From contig JANVFP010000006.1 in assembly GCA_027919835.1 (NCBI GenBank), forward strand, positions 434,001 through 498,000: DNA of 64,000 nucleotides. The letters run 5' to 3'. This stretch comes from Lentinula raphanica. Its lineage: Eukaryota; Basidiomycota; Agaricomycetes; Agaricales; Omphalotaceae. The translations under genes and the position numbers were made by a program. Positions 46,017 to 61,192 of this stretch are shown here, piece by piece; position 1 is the first letter of the stretch; every line of letters starts with the position of its first letter. The notes under the pieces are model-generated. The model saw nothing but the letters and a program-made list of their open reading frames with translations, had not been told where the DNA came from and searched no databases.

Positions 46017-47374
46017 ATGGACATCTTTGACGACGACAACGACGTAGAGATAGTCTCTCGCCCTTCTACTTCAACTTCGCCTGCATCACATGCATCCTCC
46101 AGCTCAAGTCAACCTCTCTTTCTCCCAGATCAGGACGAAGAGGACAATCTTGACGGTGGCCACGGTATCGAGAATCAGGAAGGTCCTCCTGCGCAACCGG
46201 AAGTCAACGTAGACGATATATTCGACAGCGTGGTGGGAGACGACCTGAACTTTGATTACGTTCCTCTTGCCCGAAAGGAAATCGACTATGACAGCCTCCA
46301 ACGCGAGGCTCAGAGAAAGGCAAAGGCAAAGGTTCCCAGACACGAAATCCTTAGCAGCTCCCCTCCTCCTCCGGACAATGATGATACCGACCCGAAAAAG
46401 AAAAAAGGGAGGAATAAAGACGACGGAGAGAAGGAGAAACGCAGACCTATGAGACTGGACGAGGCAAGATTGGTGGGACCGACTGGTTTTCCTCAGCTGA
46501 TAGAGGACACGAAGCATTTCAAGATCAAAGGAAAGGGGCACGAGGTATGTATATCGTTTGTGATTTCCATTCCTTGCGCGAACTCAAGGCAACCCCTTAG
46601 GCAACAGACCTCAACCGATTGCTCCAGATTTACCAATACTGGACCCATCGAATGTATCCTAAGTCTCAGTTCAAAGATACTGTGGACCGCGTTGAGAAGC
46701 TATGTCATACAAAGCTCATGCATGTAGGCGTTGGGCCCTTGCCCCTAACGTGCTGATCATTTATTTCAACGTTTCTCGAACAGAACAAGCTGAGTATGTG
46801 GCGCGACGAGGCACACGGAAAGACGCATGTAGATAGTGAAGAAGAGGATGTCGCAGAGAATGATGCAGACGACGTTTCGATACCCAATGATACCAATCCA
46901 GAGGAGACCGCCTCGGACGCGGCTGCCTATGCATCCTCGTCCTCACCACCTACGCGCCCTCCTTCCTCAGCACCTTCGAATGCCAGAGACGAATTTGACG
47001 ATCAAGATATGGAGCAAATTTGGGAAGAGATGGAAAGAGAGCAGGCGGCAGCAGCAGCCAATAATGCAACACCCAGCTCAGCGATTGCAAATGGAGGTAC
47101 AGGGTCGTCGAAAGGTGGAGAGTTTATGGATGTAGATGATGATATTGAGGGTTGGCTTGCATTTGAAGAAACTATGGACACTGGGCGGAGTGCAAACTCG
47201 ACGGACACACCTACAGCACCTACGAAGAGCATCAACAGCGGTATCGGTGTGACTGAGAATAATGATGATGAGGAGATGTGGGAGCTAAGTGATCAGATGG
47301 CGCAGAAGCAGAAGGATACTGTTACAAAAAAGACGTCTACTACAGAAGAGAATTTCGACGATATTTATTGCTAG
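46017..47374 (+). CDS. CSM3: Csm3/Swi3/Tipin family replication fork protection protein
   Basis: Partner of Tof1/Swi1 at the replication fork, needed for S-phase checkpoint signalling and cohesion. ATG 46017 (MDIFDDDNDVEIV). The Swi3 domain begins RRPMRLDEARLVGPTGFPQL and continues across two introns as TKHFKIKGKGHE, ATDLNRLLQIYQYWTHRMYP and FKDTVDRVEKLCHTKLMH, then NKLSMWRDE. That is the complete conserved core. The flanks are acidic and disordered, as in the family. Introns: GTATGT to CCCCTTAG (about 46544-46600) and GTAGGC to TCGAACAG (about 46726-46784). Ends ENFDDIYC at TAG 47372-47374. The start codon is 112 bp from the TAE1 start. Confidence 0.92.
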
Positions 47375-47609
47375 ATATTCACGCTCGAGCTCAATGGCAG
47401 TCACAGTATTATCATGTTTCAAAAACGAATGACAGTACAAATTATATTGGCCTTAAAGGACCAAGCGATCTAAGTAACAGGTACAAGTCTATGTCCTATC
47501 GGACATCGAAAGAATCAACGAGCGCGATGGATGCGAGTTCAAACGGGCAAAAACATCAGCGACGAGGTGAGAATGCACGTATACTGTCCCAAGATAACAG
47601 TATACCCAT

Positions 47610-50384
<2,775 letters not shown>

Positions 50385-50608
50385 TTCTATAAGGAGGATA
50401 CGAGGAGAAAGAGGTTGGTGGTAAGAGAAAGAAAAAAAATGACTTTTTCGGTCCCCGGCGGCCGAATTAGCGTGCTACTGTCACACGTGACTGTGACGCT
50501 TAAACTCTTTCCCATCTCTTCCACCAATTCGTTAAATGCACGTAGATGCACGCTCTACAACTGCGATGTTGGCAGCTATCATCATCTCAGATACACTGCT
50601 CGAGCATA

Positions 50609-51356
50609 ATGTGCATACGTAGCATCTCTTCCAACTCTGGCACTAGCTTTCCTTTCCCTAATCATCCGAGACCTTCTCCATACGAGATATTTCATCTACC
50701 GTATGGGTGCAACCAACAACAGATTAAGGAAAGGTGTTAGTAAATCCTATATGCATATGTTAGAAAACCTTGCTTAACTCAGCTGTAGACTATGACCTCG
50801 TTCGCCTATATCACCCTGATTCACCTTCCTGTCGACTGATTCCTCATTCCGAGCGACATGCTCGTTTTCAAGCCATCCGAGCTGCCTATGACGCTTTGAG
50901 GAAGGGAGACAAGCTTGGACTCAAGAATGCACATCTGTTTGAGGAATATGCCGACGAGATTGCAAGACGAAAGAATATATACTACAAGCATCAGCAGTAT
51001 CGAAACCGAGGGCCTAACGTTGCTAGAGGCTACGAACCACGATACGAGTGGAATAGCAATGCAGACGATAGATGGAAGGACCACATGATTCTGGGCTTTG
51101 GGATTGTGGTATGCTCATTCACGATCTTCTGCGTAACGTCTAATCTAGACCGTCCTCCAAGTCAATCATCATCGGGGTGTTCCCGGGATTGATTCTGTTC
51201 CCGAGACACATGAAGCAAAGACACAACGACGCGGTCCAGAATCTCACTCAAGCTAGGCTTGAAGCAACTCAGCATGGTGAACAGAGACGACTTGAAATCA
51301 AGAGCAGGTTGAAGGAACTGAAGTCAACTAGTGCAGATGAGGATTCTTCGAAGTAG
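50609..51356 (+). CDS. J-domain protein with C-terminal membrane segment
   Basis: Hsp70 co-chaperone type. ATG 50609 (MCIRSISSNSGTSFPF). The J-domain spans the first intron: PSPYEIFHLPYGCNQQQIKERY, YDLVRLYHPDS (the HPD triad), then ERHARFQAIRAAYDALRKG. Next is a charged linker with Tyr/Arg-rich stretches, then a hydrophobic segment HMILGFGIVSIIIGVFPGLIL. That segment is formed by joining GTG|GTATGC to CCAAG|TCAATC, and a basic helix (RHMKQRHNDAVQNLTQARLE) follows. TAG at 51354-51356. The short Ser/Arg N-terminus could be a mitochondrial targeting peptide; a role in mitochondria or the ER is inference. It is head-to-head with DBP2, 224 bp apart. Confidence 0.85.
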
Positions 51357-52028
51357 TATCTGCCTGTATATTTGTTCATGCGGATGGATTCCAACTTCCA
51401 AGCATAGATCGCTTTGATTATCGAAACGAGGGAATCCAGGTTGTAGCGCGAAAAGTGGGAACTTGAACCAAATTCTCGTATCAGACATCTCCACAGTCAC
51501 ATATACTAGCAGTGAATCGCGCCTATCCGATGCAACTCCTTTAGTCGCGACGTAGCAGAGCTGCATGAAAATCATAGGATTTGATATATCAGGTCTTCCC
51601 ACTTGGATGCGAGACTTGATATCAATTACTCTGGACGGTCAGGATGTTCTACATAAGCTCGGGAATTTCAGAGCAATCAACTCGTGTCTGTCAACTTCTT
51701 TTTTTTTCTTGATATCGCGTTGAAGCGACCGAATTCGAAGAAACTGGGTCACATTGCATGCCACGCAGACACACAGCAAAGCAGTTGGAGTAATACTATG
51801 CTGAATTAAAGAAATGATTAACTTGCTCAAACAGGTATATGGAATCGGATGGACCAGCAAGAAATACACATTCGAAGGCTACAGCAACTGAAAGCAGAGA
51901 AAGTAAGCAGAAAAGTAAGAAGGAAAGCTTCGTATACATTAGTACTATAACAGATATATGCCAAGAAATATTACATCCAATCCATAAGAGAGTTCAGCAT
52001 GATGCAGTCGCCCGGAAAACCCGCGAAA
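51357..52028. other. Convergent intergenic spacer, nothing recognised
   Basis: Lies between the 3' ends of two converging genes. Contains a T-run (about 51698-51710) and no supported frame. Confidence 0.4.
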
Positions 52029-53828
52029 TCATGTCACTTCTAATACACTGGTCTCCAGCACTCGAAACATGGTCGGATCCTTAGACTCCTCCGACCAAGC
52101 GACAATTTCGCGCCAATTGACAGTATTCGCCTCTTTTTCACCTGCGCCCGCAAATGTCTCGACTTCATCGTCATTGAGTCCCCTAAAAATGAGGAACAGA
52201 CGCGTGAATACACATGGCTCGGACGTCACGGTGATATCCACGGCTGCAGCGATTTTCCTCGGGCTCATGAATCGATAAGCAATATTCTTATGCGCGGCGA
52301 AGGCAGCGATGTTATTACTGGAACGAGAAAAGAAAGAGGTTAAACATCGTCAAAACAGAACTGCAAGAAGAAAACGAACTTGATGAAACTAGTCCTGGCG
52401 TACAAAGACATACCCAGTTGGTCGAGTACATTGATTAGATGGGGTATGAAGTCTCGGAATGACATTGCGTAGCCATTCCGGGGTCCAATAACGTCGTCAG
52501 GTTCGAGCATACCAGCGTCAGGTCTGTACATAGTGAGCGAAAAACAAAGATGACGACTGCAGGGGACTGACATCGCTTCATAGTACAACGCGGTAGAGAC
52601 TACCTCGCTACTGAAATGTTCGAGGGCGCCTCCAGGATGGACTCTAAGGAAATACTTGACTTTGTTATCCCCCAAACTCTCTGGTGGAGGCCAGGCAGTT
52701 CCCAGTTTCCAATACGGCGAGAACATCAACGTCACATCACAGTAAGTCATATCTGGGGCAAGAATGCTCAAATTGCATTTTGCTGTGGTTGGCTTCGCGG
52801 CCACAGCAAGTTTGGTCATCACTCGCGAGTCGAACATGAACTCGGGAGAGTAGTCTTGTTGATTCGTCAGTCTGGTGCCGCTGAATTCCATTCTGTGGTC
52901 GTCGCCGTTGTGGACGATATCGAGCTTCCCCCAGAACATCCCATCGACAGTGGTTCCATCTTCCATTCTTGCCATGTCTAGTTCGTCAGACGTAACGGTT
53001 GTGTCGAGTGCTACATGTTGACCAGGTACAAGCTCCAGGTTGAAAGTAGCAGGCATTTCCAAAACTGGTGGGGGTCTGCATGAAAAGGAACGGGAGTCAA
53101 GATTACACCTTTGATTTTTACGATTCGTTACGTACGGAGGTGGTCTGTAGAATCAACCTTAGCTTGGAAATTATTACGGATATAAACTTAGACGTACGGA
53201 GGTTCGTCTGGAGGCGGTGGTGCATCACTGACTATCTCAACTCGAAGACCCTGTGCTCCCATTGCGGCTATTTGAAACGAATCCTCGCTGGTGAGCTGAA
53301 GCCTTATCAGTGTAACCAATCAGTACGAGTCAGCATCAACACTCACATAGATGTATGGGCCTGCTACCAAACGCTTCACATCGATTAGAAAGACATCATA
53401 GATTGAATCAGTGAGTTGTCATACTGCAGCGTGAATAGATGCATATTCAACGGGCACCCGCAGACTGAATATTGCATCAGGTGGCGGTCGGGCCCAATCC
53501 CTTGCTGCCTGTTCCAGCTCCTGAGGAAATGATGAAGGAGGTAATGCAAATGATAGAAAGACAAGAAACCATTACTGCTCACATTGAAGGAGTTTGGTAG
53601 CTAGCGATATGCAAGTCAGATTAGACGCCACGGTGAGAAAAAGTAGTCTACGGTGCGCACCGTTCGTATCGTCTCCATGTCGCCGAAGGCAAGAGTGAGC
53701 AATCGCGCTCGTGTGAGGGCCATGTGAGCCTCCTTATCCCGAAGATCAGGCTCCTTGCCTTTTGGCTTGAATTTATTCCAGAACGATGGCAGGCCGGAGT
53801 TGGATCCTCTGTTGTGCAGAGAAAGCAT
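52029..53828 (-). CDS. Unrecognised multi-exon basidiomycete protein
   Basis: First ATG used: 53828 (MLSLHNRGSNSGLPSFWNKF). Exons chained by GT-AG introns give TRARLLTLAFGDMETIRT, LPNSF, ELEQAARDWARPPPDAIFSL, DVFLIDVKRLVAGPYIY, LTSEDSFQIAAMGAQGLRVE, a Pro-rich link, then MPATFNLELVPGQHVALDTT. The end reads MSFRDFIPHLINVLDQLGMS, FMSPRKIAAAVDITV and PCVFTRLFLIFRGLND, with stop at 52029. The small opening exons and clean phases argue for a real gene. It has no membrane span, and an N-terminal start further upstream cannot be excluded. I recognise no domain; beta-rich segments alternate with a short helical one near the C-terminus. Confidence 0.7.
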
Positions 53829-54271
53829 TTCAAACCCGAGCTGAAAAGTCGAAAGTGGAAGAGGCTTACGTTGGAGACAGAAGCATGTTCAAGGGCAAAA
53901 GTGATGATTATAAGGTGTTTAAGGCTGTTGAGGAGAAAAAAAAGATGATATGTAACCCTTGTAATGGTCGAATCAATGAAAGGCCAGCAGGAATCCACGA
54001 GGCAAGACGTTTATCGGAAACGATCAATTTGATTCCAGTGCAAAAGATATAAGCTGATAACGCCCACAGATCTTCGGACTTATGCAGCTCCCAAGCATTC
54101 GGCGTTATAGAAGCAATGAAAGAATGAAGCTTTCGCGTTGCTTCACGAAAAAAGTTGAAGCTGAAGTTCGCAAAATTCCATTTCTCGGGCCGGCCGATCG
54201 TGTATGCTTATGTAAGCTACGCTTGTCTTCCGAACTCTCCGACAATTTACACGACCTTCTCTCTCAAAAGT
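53829..54271. other. Spacer between divergent genes
   Basis: Probable shared promoter region of the gene at 52029-53828 and the SAP-domain gene. Nothing else recognised. Confidence 0.4.
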
Positions 54272-55060
54272 ATGCTGTACTCATTGGGTGTTGTCAGGAT
54301 TCCTGCAATTCGCTCTCTATCGCAGGCCCGCAGAGGCTTCGTATCTGCCGTTCTTCTCTCAAAATCCTGGGACAAGCTCACAGTTACCGACCTCAAAAAA
54401 GAAGCTCGAATTCGCGGTTTATCACCGTAGGTTTTGTTGTGTACATTCTTTAACTCTATCAAAAATCAACCGCGTTTCCTTTGTCAAGAACAGGGAATAA
54501 ACCAACACTCATCTTGAGGATACAGGAACACGAGAAATCCCTCTCCTCCATCGCTTCTGCGTCTGCAAGTACTGTTAACACACCACCGGAAATACCATCC
54601 GTGGCTGCTACTAAAGAGGGTGAAGCACCCGGAATTCCTTTATCATCTCAACATGCTGCGCCTATATCTTCGTATCTCAACGTGATACTTCCGGAGGCTA
54701 CCGATGTTGAGCATGAATCTGCAATCTCCATCGTACGTCTCATGAATAATTCAAACCTGATATACCAAACTCAAAGTTTGTTAGCCTTATACCTTTGATC
54801 ATCTGGCTTCATCTACACCGATAGAGCCTCCGCCAGAACAAGATATGCCAAAGATGGTTGTCATTGGCGGAGAAGAAACCTATGGCGGCGCAAGTCCAAC
54901 TCACCATCTTTTTGAAGAAAGCAACTCTTCCGAGTCAGAATCCGAAGACGTGTCATCTACTGTTCCTCGTGGTAGAGGTGGAATTTTGGACGACTTGGCC
55001 GAGGACTTGGGGTTGCCGCATTTTAGAGACATGGAAAAATCTATCTTCAAATTGTTCTAA
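54272..55060 (+). CDS. SAP-domain protein, probably mitochondrial
   Basis: ATG 54272 starts a typical mitochondrial leader (MLYSLGVVRIPAIRSLSQAR, then RGFVSAVLL) with many Arg and no acidic residues. A SAP (nucleic-acid binding) motif spans the first intron: LTVTDLKKEARIRGLSP joined to TGNKPTLILRIQEHE (donor GTAGGT, acceptor TTGTCAAG). A Ser/Thr/Pro linker follows. A second intron (GTACGT to TTTGTTAG, near 54733-54780) leads to the last exon, which has MPKMVVIGGEETYGG, an acidic Ser patch and ILDDLAEDLGLPHFRD, then TAA at 55058-55060. The function is unknown; DNA or RNA binding in mitochondria is inferred from leader plus SAP. Confidence 0.8.
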
Positions 55061-55200
55061 CGAACACAAGCAGTGTAACGTTGGTTATCGTACTTGAATA
55101 CACTCTATCCACGCTGTAATCGTAAACAGAGGGAAATGCCTGGACAGTGGAAATGCCCGAGATTCATGAGTTTGCTATTCAAATATGTTGTGATGGACAA

Positions 55201-55801
55201 ATGCTTGCTCCGCTACGTCCATCATCACTACTATCCGGATGTCGTTCGCGCTATCTTCATGGCTCAGCTAGGGCACAGAGACACTTGGTCGGTCCTCCAG
55301 ACCCCATTTCCCATCTAAGGCCTATAATATACGACGATGTAACCCCTCTCCCATCTCCCGTGGTCATCAACCACCCATATTCATTGCACGAGTTCGACCC
55401 AGAACCTGCCAGAAACTCCAATGCATACGAGATGCAGTGGAAGTTGCAGCGGCAGCAATTGGATGATTTCAGTCAGAATTTTTGGTTAGATGTGCGTGCA
55501 TTGTCTATCCTGGACGACTTGTGTTTTTGACTAATCCTACGAACAGAGTAACACTCGGTTTGAGAGTGCGAAGGAAGCAGTCTTGACCAGTCTTCCCGCT
55601 ACGTTCACTCCTTTGGACAAGGAGAATGCGTTATCAGAGTTCTATAAACAATGGTTGCTACAAGAGAGTGACCGAGTGGATGAATACTCCAAAACTTGGC
55701 GGGCTCGGAATTGGGCCAACATCATTCTTGCTGCTCGAGTAGCGTACTCGAGATTTCCTTCTGGAATAGCAGAACTATTCAAGCCTAGGCACAAAACGTA
55801 A
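55201..55801 (+). CDS. COA8: COA8/APOPT family cytochrome c oxidase assembly factor
   Basis: Mitochondrial protein supporting complex IV biogenesis. ATG 55201 gives an Arg-rich leader (MLAPLRPSSLLSGCRSRY) before the conserved block VGPPDPISHLRPIIYDD. The family core follows: HPYSLHEFDPEP, MQWKLQRQQLDDFSQNFWLD, then after one intron (GTGCGT to CGAACAG, about 55490-55546) SNTRFESAKEAVL, ENALSEFYKQWLLQE and YSKTWRARNWANIILAARV. Ends HKT at TAA 55799-55801. Length of about 180 residues fits the family. Upstream ATGs at 55137 and 55147 are in a frame that lacks a targeting-type leader, so 55201 is preferred. Confidence 0.9.
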
Positions 55802-55902
55802 CATGTCCTGCGCTTTGCCTCAGACTACTTACATATCTCTACGAATGTACATCACTGTGAACTGAGTCTTAAGTGCTATGTAGAAGATCCCGACTAAATC
55901 CT

Positions 55903-58900
55903 TCAACCTTGAGATATCTCAAATTCGGCAAGCTCCCTCACTCTAGCATACGCTTCATCAAGCTCGAACTCTCCAAGCCTATCACACTCGAGATTGTAAT
56001 CTTCATGTATCCTCTCGATCTGGTCTTGAGGGATACCCGGCCACCGCGATGATAGCTCTTCAATAGTCGGAACGATGAGAGCGATGTCAGGGTCTGTTTC
56101 GAACCCATCGGGTTGCTCCTCATCTGGCCGCGATAGAATGTCGAGGAAAGTTGTGTACAGTGCGGTCTGTCTGAATCTCTGAATGAGTTCTGCGTCGCCA
56201 ACTCCGGACGTTTTTTGAATGGCCTGCCAGCTGATAGAAGATCAGCGACAGTAGTCTGAAGGACCAAACGAAGCACGTACTCATCGTGGAGGTAAATCCT
56301 TCTCCATACTGTTCTGAAGGCAGCGTGTTTGCGGGCTCCGGGCAGCTACAGTCTGTTAAGCGACTCCCACATTAAACTTTCGAAGCAGAACCGACTTACA
56401 TTGCCGCGGGCAAGCAAATGAAGAGCAGTCGCATAATCTCCCATAGTTTCAAAATTGTCCTTGAGCGTCAATACATCCACCGTGTCTTCTACTGACAATG
56501 CTTTGCCTTGTAGGAGATCCTTCACTAGATTCCTGAAGATCTACGAACGAGGTCAGCCGAGGAAGAAAGGGATTTTCGAAAGTAGATACATTTGTAAGTT
56601 CTCGTTTTTCAAATAACAGAGTAGCCTTCTCTTTGAGTATAGTGTCGACCTGTGTATCTAGCGAACGTCTGCTTCGCATGTTGGCTACAACAGCTTTGAA
56701 TTCGTCAAGAAGAGCCTCGTGGACACTGACAACGTCGAGAGCGTCATGGAAAGCTTGACGAATACCTCAGTGTTCTATCCTTGGCCAAGAAACACGGATA
56801 GTCATACCATCGTAGAGGCTAACATCGACTGTGCCTTCCATCTTGCGCAAGTGCGCCAAATTGGCGAGCTTCCCAATACTGAGCTCAAGCTGTTATTCCC
56901 AGTCAGCTATAGCGCTCGAACTCGAGCCAAATACATACATGCTTGACTTCCAGATTGACAGTCTGTTGCGCTTCGGTGAGCAAAGCATCCGCAGCTTCGA
57001 GGTAGCGCTTCTTGCCCAGATCGTTTAGCCAAGATAATGACGGGGTAGGATTTTGTTCAAAGAATTTGTCGATGTAAACGGTGTGGGCATCGTCTTGACT
57101 GAACATTGTTCGGACTTCACCTATATGCATGACAAAATCAACAATATTCAACCGGAGTCTTCTTGGAATCTACTGACCATGTTGAATGTACCATCGATAG
57201 AGCGCGTTTGTGAATTGCTCTTTGAATCGTTCAATATAACCTTGGATACGAGCATGATTGGGATTTTCCTGGGGAGGATAGATAGTATCTCTGTGACACA
57301 GAGCAGCAAGCGAGTTGAAGTCCTGGTATTTTTCAGCCAGTTTGAACGCTGATTCCGCATGTCCACTCCTTCCTAATCAACAGTTTAGCAAGCGCAGTTA
57401 TATCGTATAAGTCAGTGCATACGAAGGGTCTCTAGTACGTCTGGTCGGAGCATGTCGAACTTTTGTTGAAGTTGGTGAAGTTCTCGCTCGCTACCAGAAG
57501 CTCCCGCTTGTGCATCGCTGTAGAAGAAGCCATCAACAATGAATCGTTAAGCGGAATCGAATGGACACTGACATTGAGAGTCTTTCCAAATGTTGTGATA
57601 TACAGATAAAGAGGACTTCCGCAAGGTCAGGTAGTTGAGAATGTAACGCAGAGTTCGAGATTGTAGCTGACGCGGACGCGGAAATTCGTGTCGTTGTGTC
57701 GAAGAGAGCAATGATGCCGTCGATAAGAGACGCTGTGCTCGTCCAAGAATCAATCATAGGAAGGTCGATGCCATATGTGATAAGGTTTTGCATGCGATGC
57801 CTGGAAGCCGCTGTCAGGACGGTCTGCTCGATATCGTGCATCAGATCATCCGTTGCCATCCGAAGCATACACCGCCTACCAGAATTATGGAATTTGCCTC
57901 AGGCAATAGCTCGCTGATGTTTTTTCCAGTCTGTTGTGCAGCGTTCAATGTAACATCAGGTATACGTTCCATGACGATACCAAGATCTTTGACGTGGAAT
58001 TTGAAAAACGCTCGCATATAATCTTCATAATATTCGGTCCCATGTTCATTTATGTATGCATAGACTGCATCGTTGAGAACGCTATGCGTCGGGCCTGTGC
58101 TTTAAACCCATTCAGCAAAGGAATTCGCCAAAATGAGGACTAGTAGCGTACGCAAGTAGGTTATTATGCGAGGCCCAGAGGTCACACGCTGCCTCCGATT
58201 TTTCTGCGTCGGTCAAAAGAATCTGTCGACATTTTTGAGACATCTATGCGGGTCTCTGAGTTACAGGGTGCAAACAAAAAAACGGAATAATCACTTTGAC
58301 CAAGGCCGTATTTTCGTTGATAAATTCGATCAACCAGGCAAGACGTTCCCTTCTCACTTTGAGCTGCGAACTCAGGTCCTGAACGCCTCGGACCAGCTCT
58401 GGATCTACAAAAGGTGATCAAAGAGTTGCTAGATAGAGACCTGGAGTCACCTACCTGAGTGAAGAACGGCAGCACTGACTTGTTGCGCTGCTTGCATGAG
58501 ACTATCCTCGTCCACTTCGGGTGGGAAGCTGAAATGTAAAGGATTCTAGATCATAAAAGCTGTAAGCACCTAGTTTCGGTGATGCATGGATGGAGAACCT
58601 CACATTGGGCAAAGAGCCGTATAGTATGGCTTGAGTCATGATCGACTTGACCAAGTGTGTCTTTCCGCTTCTATTTTCATATCTGAGCGCGCGGAATCGG
58701 AAGACCCGAAGAGAATGAACTAACGCGGAATCAAAGGTCAAAACATTGTCGATATCGATGTTGACTTTCATCATTATGGCTGCGGTCAGAACAAGAGCCG
58801 TGCTTTCACTCTGCATTATACCGACACCCAACGTGCGATCAGTAGCAGACTTCAGCTCCAGACGCTCTTCATAGTCAGATGCTGGGATGAAAGCATCAAA

Positions 58901-60534
58901 CTTTGCTGCAACAGACTAGAGGCCAACTGACCTTTCGCGCACAGTACGACCGCGTCTCCAAACTGGATACTGATGAGATGACCCTGAGGAAGAGCCCGTA
59001 ATCGAGGGTGCATAGGCGCACCCGATGATGAAGTCTGAATCGTGTGTGAGTTGTACATTCTGAATGTCAGGCCATATCACTCACACTCTGGTATGGCACA
59101 CTTCTGACGCTGTTCACCTTGAACATGTCATCCACTGGTGAAATATGGACAAGGGCGTAGATGCGCCTTATGCCAGTGGCGTCCATAGCCATCATGTTGA
59201 CCTCTTCAATAGCCGCATACGAAACCAGAACAGAGATCTGATTCGTGCTACGAGACGTCCATTGGCAAATGACAAGCGAGCTCGGATAGTCATACATACC
59301 TGTCAACAACAAGATCGACCAGCTCTAAATCCAATTTAGCATCATCTTTGGCAACAGAGTCTCCGAATGTTTCCCGCAGGGCATCTTGGATAAGAACTGC
59401 AACGTCCACATCCTGTACAATTTCCTCCCATCCTTCCAGCTTCATGACCCATCTCTGTACTCTAAAGGCAATCAATGCCCAGATGTCTCGGTCGCCCCCA
59501 ATTGTCTGTTCACCAAGAGCTATAGCGTTGATGTTTCCAGGTTCGGGTATGAGAGTGGTGTTGGCGGAAGATGAAGAGAAGAAAGGAATTAGCCGGGACA
59601 ATGACAATGTTGCTGAAGGCTTTGAGAACGCGTGCAAAGACAAGTGGTATTTTCCACCAGTAGATGTCAGAATGAGCTTATATAGAGTCCCATAGGTAGT
59701 TGAAACGACATATGTTTGAGTCTGGAAAGCGGACGGTCAGAGAGATTCAGTGAATCATGTTTCGTCCACTCACATCTACGCGTTTTAGTGCGGTGACGGT
59801 TTCGCCCTGGCGGAGTCCAATATTGGTGGTTGAGTATCGATCACCGCCTGCAAGACCAATTCCAACGCTGTCCCAGAATCTGATTTCACCACCTGTTGAC
59901 ACCAGGATGAGACCAGGTTCCCTACCGGAGCCCCAAGGCACTAGACTATGGAATGGAGGGTTGGTGTATTGAACGTCGTAGGGACAGGTGAAGATATAGC
60001 AGATAGGGATGCCCTTCACAGCCTACTTTTCTGTTCAATGATTTTAGTTTTTCGGAACGATAGGTGAACGAACCATGGCATGCTGCCAGACAAAACACGT
60101 CTTCATAGAAACAACCAACGCGAATCCAGTTAAGGTATCAATCTCTCCGGAATACACGTCGCGATAGAAGTCTACAGCATGATTGATGAACCTTCCTGAA
60201 TACTGGGCAGACAGAACCACCCACCAGCATTTTTTAGAATCTGGGTAACTTCAAGAGGCAGATTCGCGTAGAAGGATACTGCCAGCTGTTCAGACTTTGC
60301 AAAAAAGTGTTCTAGTCCAGATTTTGCAAAGCTTCTTTCAGACACGACAGAACTTGCACGTTCATCGATGTCCATCGAGGATATTAAAGAGGCTGAATCA
60401 ACATTTTGGTTCGGTGTACTAAGGCGTGAACTGATGTCGGCCAATCGAGAGGGTCTTGGCGGTGATGTTGGTCGAATGTTATTGCGGATGCGTGTGGAAC
60501 GACGAGGAGCCGGCGAGGGAGAGAAGGTGGCCAT
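55903..60534 (-). CDS. NUP133: Nucleoporin Nup133
   Basis: Scaffold subunit of the Y-complex of the nuclear pore. ATG 60534 (MATFSPSPAPRRSTRIRNN). N-terminal beta-propeller segments: LPLEVTQIL, KTCFVWQHAM, CYIFTCPYD, GLILVSTGGEIRFWDSVGIG, GETVTALKRVD and TQTYVVSTTYGTLYKL. The long C-terminal half is helical, with FESAFKLAEKYQDF, HARIQGYIERF, FALYRWYI and WLNDLGKKRYLEAADALL, and the end reads IQKTSGVGDAELIQRFRQT and EAYARVRELAEFEISQG. Stop TGA 55905-55903. It has some twenty short introns. After removing them the length should be near the 1,150 residues usual for Nup133; Nup155, the other family with this propeller, is longer. The start codon lies 83 bp from that of RPB12 on the other strand. 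Confidence 0.8.
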
Positions 60535-60617
60535 CAACTTGGACAAGGATGAGAAAGAACAATATTCGACTATACAATGTTTGTCCTTGTTGTGATCATC
60601 TTCAGTCAGCTTCAGTC
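60535..60617. promoter_or_regulatory. Very short bidirectional promoter, NUP133/RPB12
   Basis: The 83 bp between opposing start codons must serve both genes. No clear TATA box. A tandem CTTCAGTCAG/CTTCAGTCA occurs right before the RPB12 start. Confidence 0.55.
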
Positions 60618-60936
60618 ATGAACTCGAACGACGACCAGCAGCAAACCACAAATTCAACAGGTGCTGGGATCCCTATGCAGGCTCCTAGACAGGAAATGGA
60701 ATACCTCTGTGCTGGCAAGTCCTTCTACATAAATCTTCATTCGCAACATGGTCTCAAAAAAATTTCTTAGATTGTAACGCTAAGAACGAAATTCGAGCCA
60801 GAGAGCCAATTCGATGCAGAGAATGCGGGCATCGTATTATGTACAAAAGGAGGACAAGACGGAGTGCGTGTATCTCAAATAACACACAAGAGGTCTCACT
60901 CAATCTTTTGTAGTGGTCCAATTCGAAGCCCGTTAG
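60618..60936 (+). CDS. RPB12: RNA polymerase I/II/III shared subunit Rpb12 (RPABC4)
   Basis: Small zinc-ribbon subunit common to the three nuclear RNA polymerases. ATG 60618. A Gln/Asn/Thr-rich N-terminus leads to MEYLCA, then after intron 1 (GTAAGT to TTCTTAG, about 60718-60770) [19 protein letters not shown] and GHRIMYKKRTRR, and after intron 2 (GTGCGT to TTTTGTAG) MVQFEAR with TAG 60934-60936. The two CxxC pairs (CADC and CREC) that bind zinc are intact, and the C-terminal RTRRxVQFEAR is the family signature. Complete. Confidence 0.95.
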
Positions 60937-61192
60937 ATGTTGGTCACTGGCGACAATATCAATAGCACTCGCCCGGTCGATTACCTTTCGTTGCACAATA
61001 GAGAAGATTAGACCATTGGTTGAAGTTGGTCATACAGTGTGTACAGGAGGATGCAGGTTGACGCGGATATCTATTACCAACTCAAGAACCACTCGTCGTT
61101 TGAGAGCGCAGCCGTGTTACAACAAATCCAGATTGAGAACAAAGGAAAGAGAATGTAATAAGGATAGACAAGGAAACATATTCTATTTGGCT

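Noticed and set aside
46104..46541. A minus-strand frame of 145 residues opposite CSM3
   Set aside because: It overlaps the exon that carries the conserved Swi3 domain start and is its antisense shadow.
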